Shown one piece after another: positions 44,167 through 51,926 of a DNA stretch of 64,000 nt (positions within the stretch are counted from its first letter, which is position 1; the number at the start of each line of letters is the position of its first letter). Both the position numbers and the translations under genes were made by a program. The notes under the pieces are model-generated. The model saw only the letters and a program-made list of their open reading frames with translations. It was not told where the DNA came from and searched no databases. Source of the DNA: JAEUMD01 sp036768475 (GTDB taxonomy: Bacteria > Pseudomonadota > Alphaproteobacteria > Rhizobiales > Hyphomicrobiaceae); the NCBI GenBank assembly GCA_036768475.1, contig DAIPMW010000005.1, forward strand, positions 62,001 through 126,000. Reading direction: 5' to 3'.

Positions 44167-44452
44167 AGTCGCCTCTTGCCCCTGCCAGCCGGCCCGGTTG
44201 GTACTCGGTAATGACGGGCTTTATGGTCGCTTCGTGTATCAAATGTGGCAGCAGGACTGTGCAATACCCGATCTGAACCCCAACTGAATAGGCGACGCAT
44301 CGGTATCCGGCAAGTGAACCGCTGCGCGGTCTGGGTCGACTGCGGTGCGCAGTTGGCGCCGCGATAACGGTAAGACCGGTCGTATCCGGTGACGCAGCGG
44401 CTGCTTCCAGCATGCGGTCCACGACCCGGTGCATCCCCAGGAAAGATGACGA

Positions 44453-45199
44453 ATGCGACAGGACGAGCAACCGAGGCAAGAGCCCACCGCAGCGGAAGCG
44501 GCAAGGTCGATCATCCGCTCGGCGCTCAAGGCGTCGCTCGCAACCCTCGAAAGCGGCACAGGTTTTCCCTATGCATCGCTTGTCACCGTAGCATTCCTTC
44601 CGGACGGAACGCCACTGCTGCTGTTGTCGCGTCTTGCCCTGCACACTCGTAATCTGCAGGCCGACCATCGGGCCAGCCTTCTGTTCGATGCGAGCGATGG
44701 TGCAGGCGATCCGTTGGCGGGCGGTCGGGTTACAGTGATCGGCAGCATGAAGCCGGTCACATCTGACGAAATCGTCCGCCGCCGCTTTCTGGCCCGTCAC
44801 CCGGGCGCCGGAATGTATGTGGATTTTTCGGACTTCGGTTTCTGGCAGCTCGCTGTCGAACGCGCCCACTACATCGGCGGTTTCGGCCGCATCGTCGATC
44901 TGAAGGCGGCGGAACTGCTTTCCAATTTGTCCGAAGCGCACGAACTGATCGCGGCCGAAGCCGAAATCGTCGAGCACATGAACGATGATCATGCGGATGC
45001 GGTCCAGCTCTATGCCACGCGGCTTGCGGGCGCCGCGCCGGGCGCCTGGCGGATAAGCGGCGTCGATCCGGCGGGCTTCGACCTCGTCAATGGCGAGCGG
45101 GCTGTGCGAATCGAATTTGCGAACCCCGTGATAAATCCCGATCATGCACGTGCGGAATTCGTGCGGATGGCAAAAGCAGCCAGGGCTGGTGCCACCTGA
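44453..45199 (+). CDS. HugZ-like pyridoxamine-5'-phosphate-oxidase-fold protein with DUF2470
   Basis: Protein of 248 residues. The FMN-binding split barrel (YASLVTVAFLPDGTPLLLLS, LALHTRNLQADHRASLLFD) occupies about 1-150, and the C-terminal DUF2470 domain carries EIVEHMNDDHADAVQLYA. This architecture occurs in haem-iron-utilisation proteins of the HugZ/HutZ type, whose C-terminal His contacts haem. No haem-uptake genes are next to it. It is divergent from chvI. Confidence 0.85.
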   Translation: MRQDEQPRQEPTAAEAARSIIRSALKASLATLESGTGFPYASLVTVAFLPDGTPLLLLSRLALHTRNLQADHRASLLFDASDGAGDPLAGGRVTVIGSMKPVTSDEIVRRRFLARHPGAGMYVDFSDFGFWQLAVERAHYIGGFGRIVDLKAAELLSNLSEAHELIAAEAEIVEHMNDDHADAVQLYATRLAGAAPGAWRISGVDPAGFDLVNGERAVRIEFANPVINPDHARAEFVRMAKAARAGAT

Positions 45200-45561
45200 T
45201 GCACAGGCCCAATCATCCTATGTGGTTCTTTGTCCACGCCAGATCCGGCCTGTTTGCATCAAAGGGTGGAAACCATATGGGCAGATCTGTCATGAATTAT
45301 TGATGGTTTACGACTTTGGGCCACTTGTGAGAGCGTTTTGCGGGGCCTACTCAACCGTTCTCTGCCTGCACGATGCCGTGGAGCTGGTTTGTGTGAGAGA
45401 AGACCGGCCGCCAGATTTTTTGTTTCTGGCCCTTTTCTCGCGTGTGTCCCCTTTGACTGACGCAGGCTCGAGACACGAGTAAGCGGAGACGGGTGCGCTG
45501 CATGATATGCGATGCGCGGGGCCGCCTCGTTCTGAACCGTAATGCTGGAGCGGTAGATCCC
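45200..45561. other. pckA upstream region
   Basis: About 360 bases between the HugZ-like gene and pckA, with no supported gene. It should carry the pckA promoter; TTGACTGACGCAGG near 45454 is a possible -35 without a clear -10 element. Confidence 0.4.
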
Positions 45562-47154
45562 ATGGCGAATGAACTTTTTCCACTGAGTGCGGCGTGCAAA
45601 ATTCATCACAATGTGCGCGAGACGATCCTGATCGAAGATGCGGTGCGCAACGGCGAAGGCAAGCTGGCCAAGTCGGGCGCGTTCTGCGCGGAGACGGGGC
45701 AGCACACCGGCCGCTCTCCGAATGACAAGTTCGTCGTTCGCGATGCCGATACGGACGGTCAGATCTGGTGGGACAACTCCAAGGCAATGACGCGCGAGCA
45801 GTTCGATGTGCTGCTCGCCGACTTCATCGCTTTCGCCAAGGACAAGGAGCTGTACGTTCAGGACTTGTTCGCCGGCGCTGACGCAAAGCATCGGCTGGCT
45901 ACCCGTGTCTTCACCGAGTTCGCCTGGCACTCGCTGTTCATCCGGCACATGCTGCGCCGTCCAATGGACGCAGAACTCGTCGGGTTCGCACCGGAGTTCA
46001 CGGTGGTGAACATGCCGAGTTTCAAGGCGGATCCCAACAAACACGGGACGCGAACCGACACAGTGATCGCCTGCGATTTCACCCGCCGCATCGTGTTGAT
46101 CGGCGGATCTTCATATGCCGGCGAAACCAAGAAGAGCGTGTTCTCATTCCTCAACTACATCCTGCCGGCCAAGGACGTGATGCCGATGCACTGCTCGGCG
46201 AACGTCTCCACGGACCTCAAGAACTCGGCTGTGTTCTTCGGCTTGTCCGGCACCGGCAAGACGACGCTGTCGGCTGACCCCAACCGCATCCTCCTGGGCG
46301 ATGACGAGCACGGCTGGTCGCAGGCTGGCATATTCAACTTCGAAGGAGGCTGCTATGCCAAGACGATCCGCCTCGCGCAGGAGGCTGAACCGGAGATCTG
46401 GCAAGCATCGAATCGCTTCGGCACCGTTCTTGAGAACGTCATTCTCGACGAGAAGACTCATGCACCAGACTTCGATGACGGAAGTCTGACGGAGAACACG
46501 CGCTCGTGCTATCCGCTCGACTTCATCTCGAATGCATCGGAGACCGGTACGGCCGGCCATCCCAACAACATCGTCATGTTGACGGCTGATGCCTTCGGCA
46601 TTCTCCCGCCGATCGCGAAGCTGACGCCGAGTCAGGCCATGTACCACTTCCTGTCGGGCTTCACCGCCAAGGTGGCGGGCACCGAAAAGGGCATGGGCAA
46701 CGAGCCGCAGCCAACATTCTCGACGTGTTTCGGCGCGCCCTTTATGCCGCGGCACCCTTCCGTCTATGGCAACCTGCTGCGCAGGCTGATCGCGGAGCAC
46801 GGCGTCGATTGCTGGCTTGTCAACACGGGCTGGACCGGCGGCAAGTTCGGTGTCGGTTCGCGCATGCCGATCAAGGCGACCCGGGCGCTGCTCAACGCTG
46901 CGCTGTCGGGAAAGCTCAAGGGCCAGCCGATGCGCACCGACCCGATCTTCGGATTCCAGGTGCCAACCGCGCTTGAGGGCGTCGACGCTAAGATCCTCAA
47001 TCCGCGCGAGACGTGGGCTGATCCCAAGAGCTACGACGCGATGGCTGCGGCACTCGTGGAAATGTTCAACAAGAACTTCGAGAAGTTCGAGTCGCATGTG
47101 GACGCAGACGTGCGTGCGGCCGGCCCGACGATGCAGCAGGCTGCTGCTCAGTAG
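45562..47154 (+). CDS. pckA: ATP-dependent phosphoenolpyruvate carboxykinase
   Basis: Enzyme of 530 residues that converts oxaloacetate and ATP to phosphoenolpyruvate, the entry step of gluconeogenesis. GQHTGRSPNDKFVVRD binds substrate, FGLSGTGKTTLSADP is the P-loop, and LGDDEHGWSQAGIFNFEGG binds the second metal. The ATG at 45562 gives the usual length; a longer frame upstream is unlikely. It lies beside chvI/chvG, as in other Rhizobiales. A strong hairpin (47187-47222) ends the gene. Confidence 0.97.
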   Translation: MANELFPLSAACKIHHNVRETILIEDAVRNGEGKLAKSGAFCAETGQHTGRSPNDKFVVRDADTDGQIWWDNSKAMTREQFDVLLADFIAFAKDKELYVQDLFAGADAKHRLATRVFTEFAWHSLFIRHMLRRPMDAELVGFAPEFTVVNMPSFKADPNKHGTRTDTVIACDFTRRIVLIGGSSYAGETKKSVFSFLNYILPAKDVMPMHCSANVSTDLKNSAVFFGLSGTGKTTLSADPNRILLGDDEHGWSQAGIFNFEGGCYAKTIRLAQEAEPEIWQASNRFGTVLENVILDEKTHAPDFDDGSLTENTRSCYPLDFISNASETGTAGHPNNIVMLTADAFGILPPIAKLTPSQAMYHFLSGFTAKVAGTEKGMGNEPQPTFSTCFGAPFMPRHPSVYGNLLRRLIAEHGVDCWLVNTGWTGGKFGVGSRMPIKATRALLNAALSGKLKGQPMRTDPIFGFQVPTALEGVDAKILNPRETWADPKSYDAMAAALVEMFNKNFEKFESHVDADVRAAGPTMQQAAAQ

Positions 47155-47186
47155 AACGCTGCAGAGCGGCTCCCGTTCGATAAACG

Positions 47187-47222
47187 ATGACGGCCCCGGA
47201 TCAGCCGATCCGGGGCCGTCAT
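47187..47222. terminator. Perfect 16-bp stem terminator hairpin between pckA and pyrE
   Basis: Arms ATGACGGCCCCGGATC and GATCCGGGGCCGTCAT with a 4-base loop, between the convergent pckA and pyrE genes. No long T-run on either side; as a very stable stem it can serve both directions. Confidence 0.8.
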
Positions 47223-47278
47223 TCGCTCTGATATCAGCAAGGGTGTGTGATCGCTTCTGCGGAGCCAGAGCCGGCTGC

Positions 47279-47854
47279 TTAGCCGACGAAATCGGTGATG
47301 GTGAGGAGTGGCCTGAAGTCGAGCTTGGCGTTGGCGAACGCTTCGGTAGCGCCTTCGCGGCGGTCGACGATGGTAATGACACGGACGACCTCGCCGCCGT
47401 CCCGGGCAACGGCTTCGGCCGCCTTGATGGCAGAGCCGCCTGTCGTCGTTACGTCCTCGACAATCACGACTTTCTTGCCAGTCAGCGTTTCACCCTTGGC
47501 GAGCCCCTCCACGAGGCTCTGGGTGCCGTGCTCCTTGGCCTGCTTGCGGACGAAGAATGCATGCAAAGGACGGGGCCCGGCGGCGCTGATCGCGGCTACG
47601 GCAGAGGCGAGCGGCACGGCACCCATTTCCAGCCCACCGATCATGTCGGCCTCGATACCGTCTTGGGCGAGCTGATCGAGAATGAGCGTTGCTATGAGGT
47701 GGGCGCCCATCGGGTTCAGCATGGTCGGCTTCATATTGAAATAGAATGACGAGGTCCGTCCTGAGGCCAGCTTGATTTCACCGCCGGACTGAAATGAACG
47801 CTGCTTGATGAGAGCGACGAGTGCCTGTTTGAGTTCGGTCTTGGTCTTGGTCAT
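47279..47854 (-). CDS. pyrE: Orotate phosphoribosyltransferase
   Basis: Enzyme of 191 residues that joins orotate and PRPP to orotidine monophosphate in pyrimidine synthesis. The PRPP site is VVIVEDVTTTGGSAIKAAEA, with the earlier FVRKQAKEHGT flexible-loop residues. ATG at 47854. It is convergent with pckA and divergent from cbpA. The frame extends to 47899, without better start evidence. Confidence 0.97.
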   Translation of the reverse strand: MTKTKTELKQALVALIKQRSFQSGGEIKLASGRTSSFYFNMKPTMLNPMGAHLIATLILDQLAQDGIEADMIGGLEMGAVPLASAVAAISAAGPRPLHAFFVRKQAKEHGTQSLVEGLAKGETLTGKKVVIVEDVTTTGGSAIKAAEAVARDGGEVVRVITIVDRREGATEAFANAKLDFRPLLTITDFVG

Positions 47855-48082
47855 GGTCTGAGCCCTGTAGCAGCCTGTTGAATGCGTCAAGCCCGGCACT
47901 TGAGAGGCTTGCCGGCCCCCGCGTCAAGCCGCCAGGACCATCGCTTCCCCAGTTCCGGCTACTCCTGCCCAAGTTTGGCTCCGCTCGGGCCTTGGCACTT
48001 GAAAATTCCCGTTGGATCGCAAAGATCTCGTGAGGCGTGGCATGCCGCCCGATACGACCGGTCCGCAACGGGTATCCGAGAT

Positions 48083-49045
48083 ATGGAATTCAAGGATTAC
48101 TACAAGGTTCTCGGAGTCGAGAAATCGGCAACGCAGGACGAAGTGAAGCGTGCTTACCGCAAGCTTGCCCGGCAGTTCCATCCGGATATCAACAAGGATG
48201 GCGGTGCGGAAGAGCGTTTCAAGGAAATCGGCGAAGCCTACGAAGTGCTCGGCGATCCGGAAAAGCGCGCCGCCTACGATGATCTTGGCAAAGCCGCCAA
48301 GCCGGGTCAGGACTTCAGGCCGCCTCCGCATTGGGATCAGGGCTTCGAATTCTCCGAGATGCGATCGGGAGCGCCTGGCGGCGGTGACGATTATAGCGAG
48401 TTTTTCGAGACGCTGTTTCGCAGCCAGCGGCGTCATCAGGGCGGCGAGAGAGATTTCCGCACCGGGGGGTTTCATGCCAGCGGAGAGGACCACTATGCAC
48501 GCATCTACATCGATCTGAGGGACAGCTACGAGGGAGCAAAGCGCACCATCACGATGCGGGCTCCCGAAATCGATCCGCAAGGTCACGTCGTGCTGCGTGA
48601 GCGCACGCTTAACGTCGAAATTCCCAAGGGCATCCAGGAAGGCCAGACTATCCGCCTGAAGGGGCAGGGGACGCCAGGGCTCGGGCGCGGCGCGGCGGGA
48701 GACCTGTACCTCGAAGTGGCATTTAATCCCGATCCGCTTTACCGCGCCTCGGGCAAAGACGTTTATTTTGACCTGCCGGTTGCTCCGTGGGAGGCGGCGC
48801 TGGGCGCCAGCGTCAAGGTGCCTACGCCATCGGGCGCCATCATGATGAAAATTCCGCCGGGGTCCTTCGGCGGCCGCGAACTGCGTCTCAAGGGTCGCGG
48901 TTTGCCGGCGCGAAACCCGGGCGACCTTTACGCCGTCCTCAAGATCGTGCTGCCGCCCGCTGACAGCGAAAATGCCAAGGAAGCCTATCGCGCTATGGCG
49001 CGCGATCTGGCATTCGATCCGCGCGCGAAACTCGGAGCCGGGTGA
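48083..49045 (+). CDS. cbpA: CbpA-type J-domain co-chaperone
   Basis: Protein of 320 residues. The J-domain occupies 1-70 with the HPD motif in RQFHPDINKDGG. A Gly-rich linker follows (SGAPGGGDDYSEFFETLFR), then two beta-sandwich substrate domains of the DnaJ type; there is no zinc-finger region, as in CbpA. It stimulates DnaK. The ATG at 48083 is the first with the J-domain intact; a longer frame to 47882 overlaps pyrE. The stop overlaps the cbpM start (TGATG). Confidence 0.93.
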   Translation: MEFKDYYKVLGVEKSATQDEVKRAYRKLARQFHPDINKDGGAEERFKEIGEAYEVLGDPEKRAAYDDLGKAAKPGQDFRPPPHWDQGFEFSEMRSGAPGGGDDYSEFFETLFRSQRRHQGGERDFRTGGFHASGEDHYARIYIDLRDSYEGAKRTITMRAPEIDPQGHVVLRERTLNVEIPKGIQEGQTIRLKGQGTPGLGRGAAGDLYLEVAFNPDPLYRASGKDVYFDLPVAPWEAALGASVKVPTPSGAIMMKIPPGSFGGRELRLKGRGLPARNPGDLYAVLKIVLPPADSENAKEAYRAMARDLAFDPRAKLGAG

Positions 49046-49428
49046 TGACCAACAATGCTCGAAAAGGTTCTGCAAGCGGCAACGCCGCCACCGAGATCGT
49101 CGGCCGGGATGGCGCGTGCACCTTGGAAGACGTTTGCCTCGCCTGCAAAGTGGAAGCCGATTTTGTGGCCGAGCTGGTCGAGCATGGCGCGCTCGAACCG
49201 GCAGGTAGAACACGAAACCAGTGGCGCTTTACGCAGATCAGCATCGTTCATGTCGCCAGAGCCAAGCGGCTGGAGCGCGATCTGGGCCTCAATGTAGCGG
49301 GCGTCGCGCTGGCGCTCGACCTGCTCGATCAGATCGAAGACCTGCAGCGACGCTTGAGGGTTTACGAGGGCGGCGGCGCGACGTCGCGATCGAGCCTGCC
49401 AGCCGACGGTGCGGACGAGGAGCAATGA
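49045..49428 (+). CDS. cbpM: Chaperone modulator CbpM
   Basis: Protein of 127 residues in the MerR-like helix-turn-helix fold of CbpM (CTLEDVCLACKVEADFVAEL and RRWR-like WRFTQISIVHVARAKRLERD). CbpM binds the CbpA J-domain and inhibits it. The start ATG at 49045 overlaps the cbpA stop, so translation is coupled. Confidence 0.88.
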   Translation: MTNNARKGSASGNAATEIVGRDGACTLEDVCLACKVEADFVAELVEHGALEPAGRTRNQWRFTQISIVHVARAKRLERDLGLNVAGVALALDLLDQIEDLQRRLRVYEGGGATSRSSLPADGADEEQ

Positions 49429-49528
49429 AGCCTTCGCCGTATTGCTCGTCGGAGATGTCTCATTTCGGCAGATGCAGAAAAACGGTATAGATCAGCCTCG
49501 CAAAGATCAGCGGATGAAAGGGTCCGAC

Positions 49529-50254
49529 ATGCTCAATCCCGAATCGCCACCGGAGCTGGTTATAGCCAAGTGGTTCAATTCCGATAAGGAATCGCCCCCG
49601 ACGCTGGCCCAGTCCAAGGGCAAGGTGGTGGTGCTCGGGGCATTCCAGATGCATTGTCCGGGGTCGGTACGGCATCTGCTGCCGCAGTTGGCGCGGCTCC
49701 ATGCTCAGTTCCAGGACGACGAGGTCGAGGTGATCGGTCTGCATACGGTGTTCGAGCAGGCCGACGCGCAGACCCCGGCGCAGCTGGAGGCGTTCCTGGA
49801 GGAACATCATTTCGGTTTCCCGGTGGCGATCGACAAGCAGAACGGCGGGGCGCTGCCAGAAACGATGGATGCCTATGAGCTTCAGGGAACGCCGACACTG
49901 CTGATCTTCGACCGGCAGGGGCGTTTGCGCCGGCATTACCTGGGACAGGTCGACGACATCCGGGTCGCTGCCGAGGTGATGGCGCTGACGATCGAGGCGC
50001 GCGATGCGCCGCGTGAGCAGTCGATCGCACTGGAGCGGCGGCTGGCGGCTGTCCTGGTCGATCCAAACGATCACCAGCACGAGCACGAGGGCGGTTGCTG
50101 CGGCGGTCATGACCACGGTCATCACCATCACCACGACCACGAAGGCGGCTGCTGCGGCGGCGGTCACGATCACGCACATTCCCACGAGCATGGCCACGGC
50201 CACGGGCATAGCCACGACGACAAGAGTGAGGGTGGCTGCGGCTGCAAGCACTGA
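49529..50254 (+). CDS. Redoxin-fold protein with His/Cys-rich C-terminal tail
   Basis: Protein of about 241 residues. Residues 1-165 form a thioredoxin/TlpA-like redoxin: GKVVVLGAFQMHCPGSVRHL holds one active-site Cys where relatives have CPGC, and QGTPTLLIFDRQGRL carries the cis-Pro. The last 60 residues are a metal-binding tail rich in His, Cys and Gly (HDHGHHHHHDH, EGGCCGGGHDH, HSHEHGHGHGHSH, GCGCKH). The ATG at 49529 follows AAAGGG; 49514 is possible. No signal peptide is seen, so it may be cytosolic. Role likely in metal or redox handling; unknown. It lies 100 bases after cbpM on the same strand. Confidence 0.8.
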   Translation: MLNPESPPELVIAKWFNSDKESPPTLAQSKGKVVVLGAFQMHCPGSVRHLLPQLARLHAQFQDDEVEVIGLHTVFEQADAQTPAQLEAFLEEHHFGFPVAIDKQNGGALPETMDAYELQGTPTLLIFDRQGRLRRHYLGQVDDIRVAAEVMALTIEARDAPREQSIALERRLAAVLVDPNDHQHEHEGGCCGGHDHGHHHHHDHEGGCCGGGHDHAHSHEHGHGHGHSHDDKSEGGCGCKH

Positions 50255-50429
50255 GGCGGGCCGGACGGTGGGGTCGGACGGTCGATGCGGACGACCCGCG
50301 GTGGACTTTGTCCACTGGCCGCCTTCTATCAGCGAGGCGAATCGCTGAATCTCGGGTGAATGAAACTCACCACGCCTGCGGCGGTGCTGCGTGTCGGGAC
50401 CGACCGGCTGAGGCGAGCGAGGGATACCC

Positions 50430-51419
50430 ATGACCGGAGGGGATACCGGACGGCGCGGTCGACGAACGGTGAAAGCGGCCAACGACGACGTGCCGATGTT
50501 GCGTGCGGTCCGATCCAGCGGCAAGCCGACGAAGGCCCGCAAGGGAAAGGCGTCGTCATCGCGTGCGGCCTTCGACAAGAAGGTGATTGCGCTCGTATAT
50601 GATTTCGATGGCACGCTCTCGCCGCGGCCGATGCAGGAGTATGCGTTCCTGCCGCAGGTCGGTGTCGATGCCGCGCAATTCTGGAAAGAGACCAACCGGG
50701 TCGCGCGCGAGCAGGAGGCCGATCCGCTCATCACCTACATGCACCTTCTCTACAAGAAGGCCAAGGAGGCCCGGATCCGCATCGATCGCGACGATCTGGT
50801 CGCGCAGGGACGGGCGGTGGAGCTGTTTCCCGGTGTGATCGAATGGTTCGACGAGATCGGCTCTTATGTGGCGCTGAGATCTGAGAGCCAGGGCGTCACG
50901 GTTCGCCACTACATGATATCGTCGGGTCTTACCGAGATCATCGAGGGCACGCCGATTTACGATCGCTTCCATAACGTGTTCGCGTCGGAATACTGGTTCG
51001 ACGCCTATGACCTGCCGTACCCGAAACGGGTCATCACCGATACCGGCAAGACGCAGTATCTGTTTCGCATCAACAAGGGTGTGGAGGATCTGGGCGAGAC
51101 GATCAACCAGCACATGCCGGAGGCGGAGCGGCCGATCCCGTTTTCCAACATGATCTATTTCGGCGATGGCGAGACGGATGTTCCCTCGATGGCGGTCATG
51201 CGAAAGAATGGCGGACATGCGATCGCGGTGCATCCGCCAGGCAAGGCGAGGGAGAAATGCGTTAACCTGTTCAAGGCGGGGCGCATCGATTTCTTCGCTG
51301 CCGCGGACTATCGGCGCGGATCGGAACTATTCAAGCGCACCTGCCTGCTGATCGACCGCATGCTGGCTGACATCCGCGTCAAAGAGGAGTTATGGAAGGT
51401 CGAGCGCGGGCTCAAGTAG
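50430..51419 (+). CDS. HAD family phosphatase
   Basis: Protein of 329 residues. The first 45 residues are basic and disordered (KPTKARKGKASSSRAAF). Motif I is LVYDFDGTLSP (both catalytic Asp), motif II MISSGLTEIIEG, motif IV IYFGDGETDVPSMAVM. The Ser-type phosphatase fold suits small phosphomonoesters; the substrate is unknown. ATG at 50430 follows AGGGAT at 6 bases. The lone basic N-terminal extension is unusual. Confidence 0.85.
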   Translation: MTGGDTGRRGRRTVKAANDDVPMLRAVRSSGKPTKARKGKASSSRAAFDKKVIALVYDFDGTLSPRPMQEYAFLPQVGVDAAQFWKETNRVAREQEADPLITYMHLLYKKAKEARIRIDRDDLVAQGRAVELFPGVIEWFDEIGSYVALRSESQGVTVRHYMISSGLTEIIEGTPIYDRFHNVFASEYWFDAYDLPYPKRVITDTGKTQYLFRINKGVEDLGETINQHMPEAERPIPFSNMIYFGDGETDVPSMAVMRKNGGHAIAVHPPGKAREKCVNLFKAGRIDFFAAADYRRGSELFKRTCLLIDRMLADIRVKEELWKVERGLK

Positions 51420-51607
51420 CAAGCAGATGAGCGTCTGCGTGTCCGCTGCAGCAAGCGCGAAGAGCGGATGCGTGTTGCGCGGGTCGATGTTTTGCGCGCC
51501 AACCGATGGTCGATCGCCATATGTATTGGTCGCTTTTTCTGGCACACATGGCGCGGCGGCGCATATAGTCGTCCGGTATGAAGCGCGAGAGCATCAGGAG
51601 CGATCCA

Positions 51608-51823
51608 ATGGACATCGACGACGTCACGGCCGAGCTCGGTATTCTCATGACGCGGATGCAGAATGAGCCGGAAGATCGTCATGAAATCTATATGATGGTG
51701 ATGGAGAAGCTCAACGAGCTGAAGGCCTTCGGCATGCCGCTGCCGGAGGATCTCATCAAGCTTGAGGCAGCCCTCGAAGCCGAGTTCGCCGCCGACATGC
51801 GCGGCGGGTCTAACGAGACCTGA
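51608..51823 (+). CDS. Small acidic helical protein
   Basis: Protein of 71 residues, mostly amphipathic helix and acidic (ELGILMTRMQNEPEDRHEIY, AALEAEFAADMRGG). AGGAG lies 7 bases before the ATG at 51608. It is followed by a strong terminator hairpin, which supports its being a real gene. No family recognised; it may be a small regulator or helper protein. Confidence 0.7.
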   Translation: MDIDDVTAELGILMTRMQNEPEDRHEIYMMVMEKLNELKAFGMPLPEDLIKLEAALEAEFAADMRGGSNET

Positions 51824-51869
51824 AATCAGCGTCGCCGTTCAAACGACATCCGCGTCCCACCCGAATTAA

Positions 51870-51905
51870 GAAAGGCGCTCCACCCGGTGGAGCGCCTTTC
51901 GGTTT
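51870..51905 (+). terminator. Terminator after the small acidic gene
   Basis: Stem AAAGGCGCTCCA with TGGAGCGCCTTT (12 bp, loop CCCGG), followed by CGGTTTTCG, a short T-rich tail on the plus strand. Also lies near the end of the OmpA-family gene on the minus strand, where a hairpin in opposite sense is expected. Confidence 0.85.
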
Positions 51906-51926
51906 TCGTGCTGCATGATCCTTCGA

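Noticed and set aside
47187..47222. Operator for pckA/pyrE
   Set aside because: A 16-bp stem with a 4-base loop between converging genes is best explained as a shared terminator.
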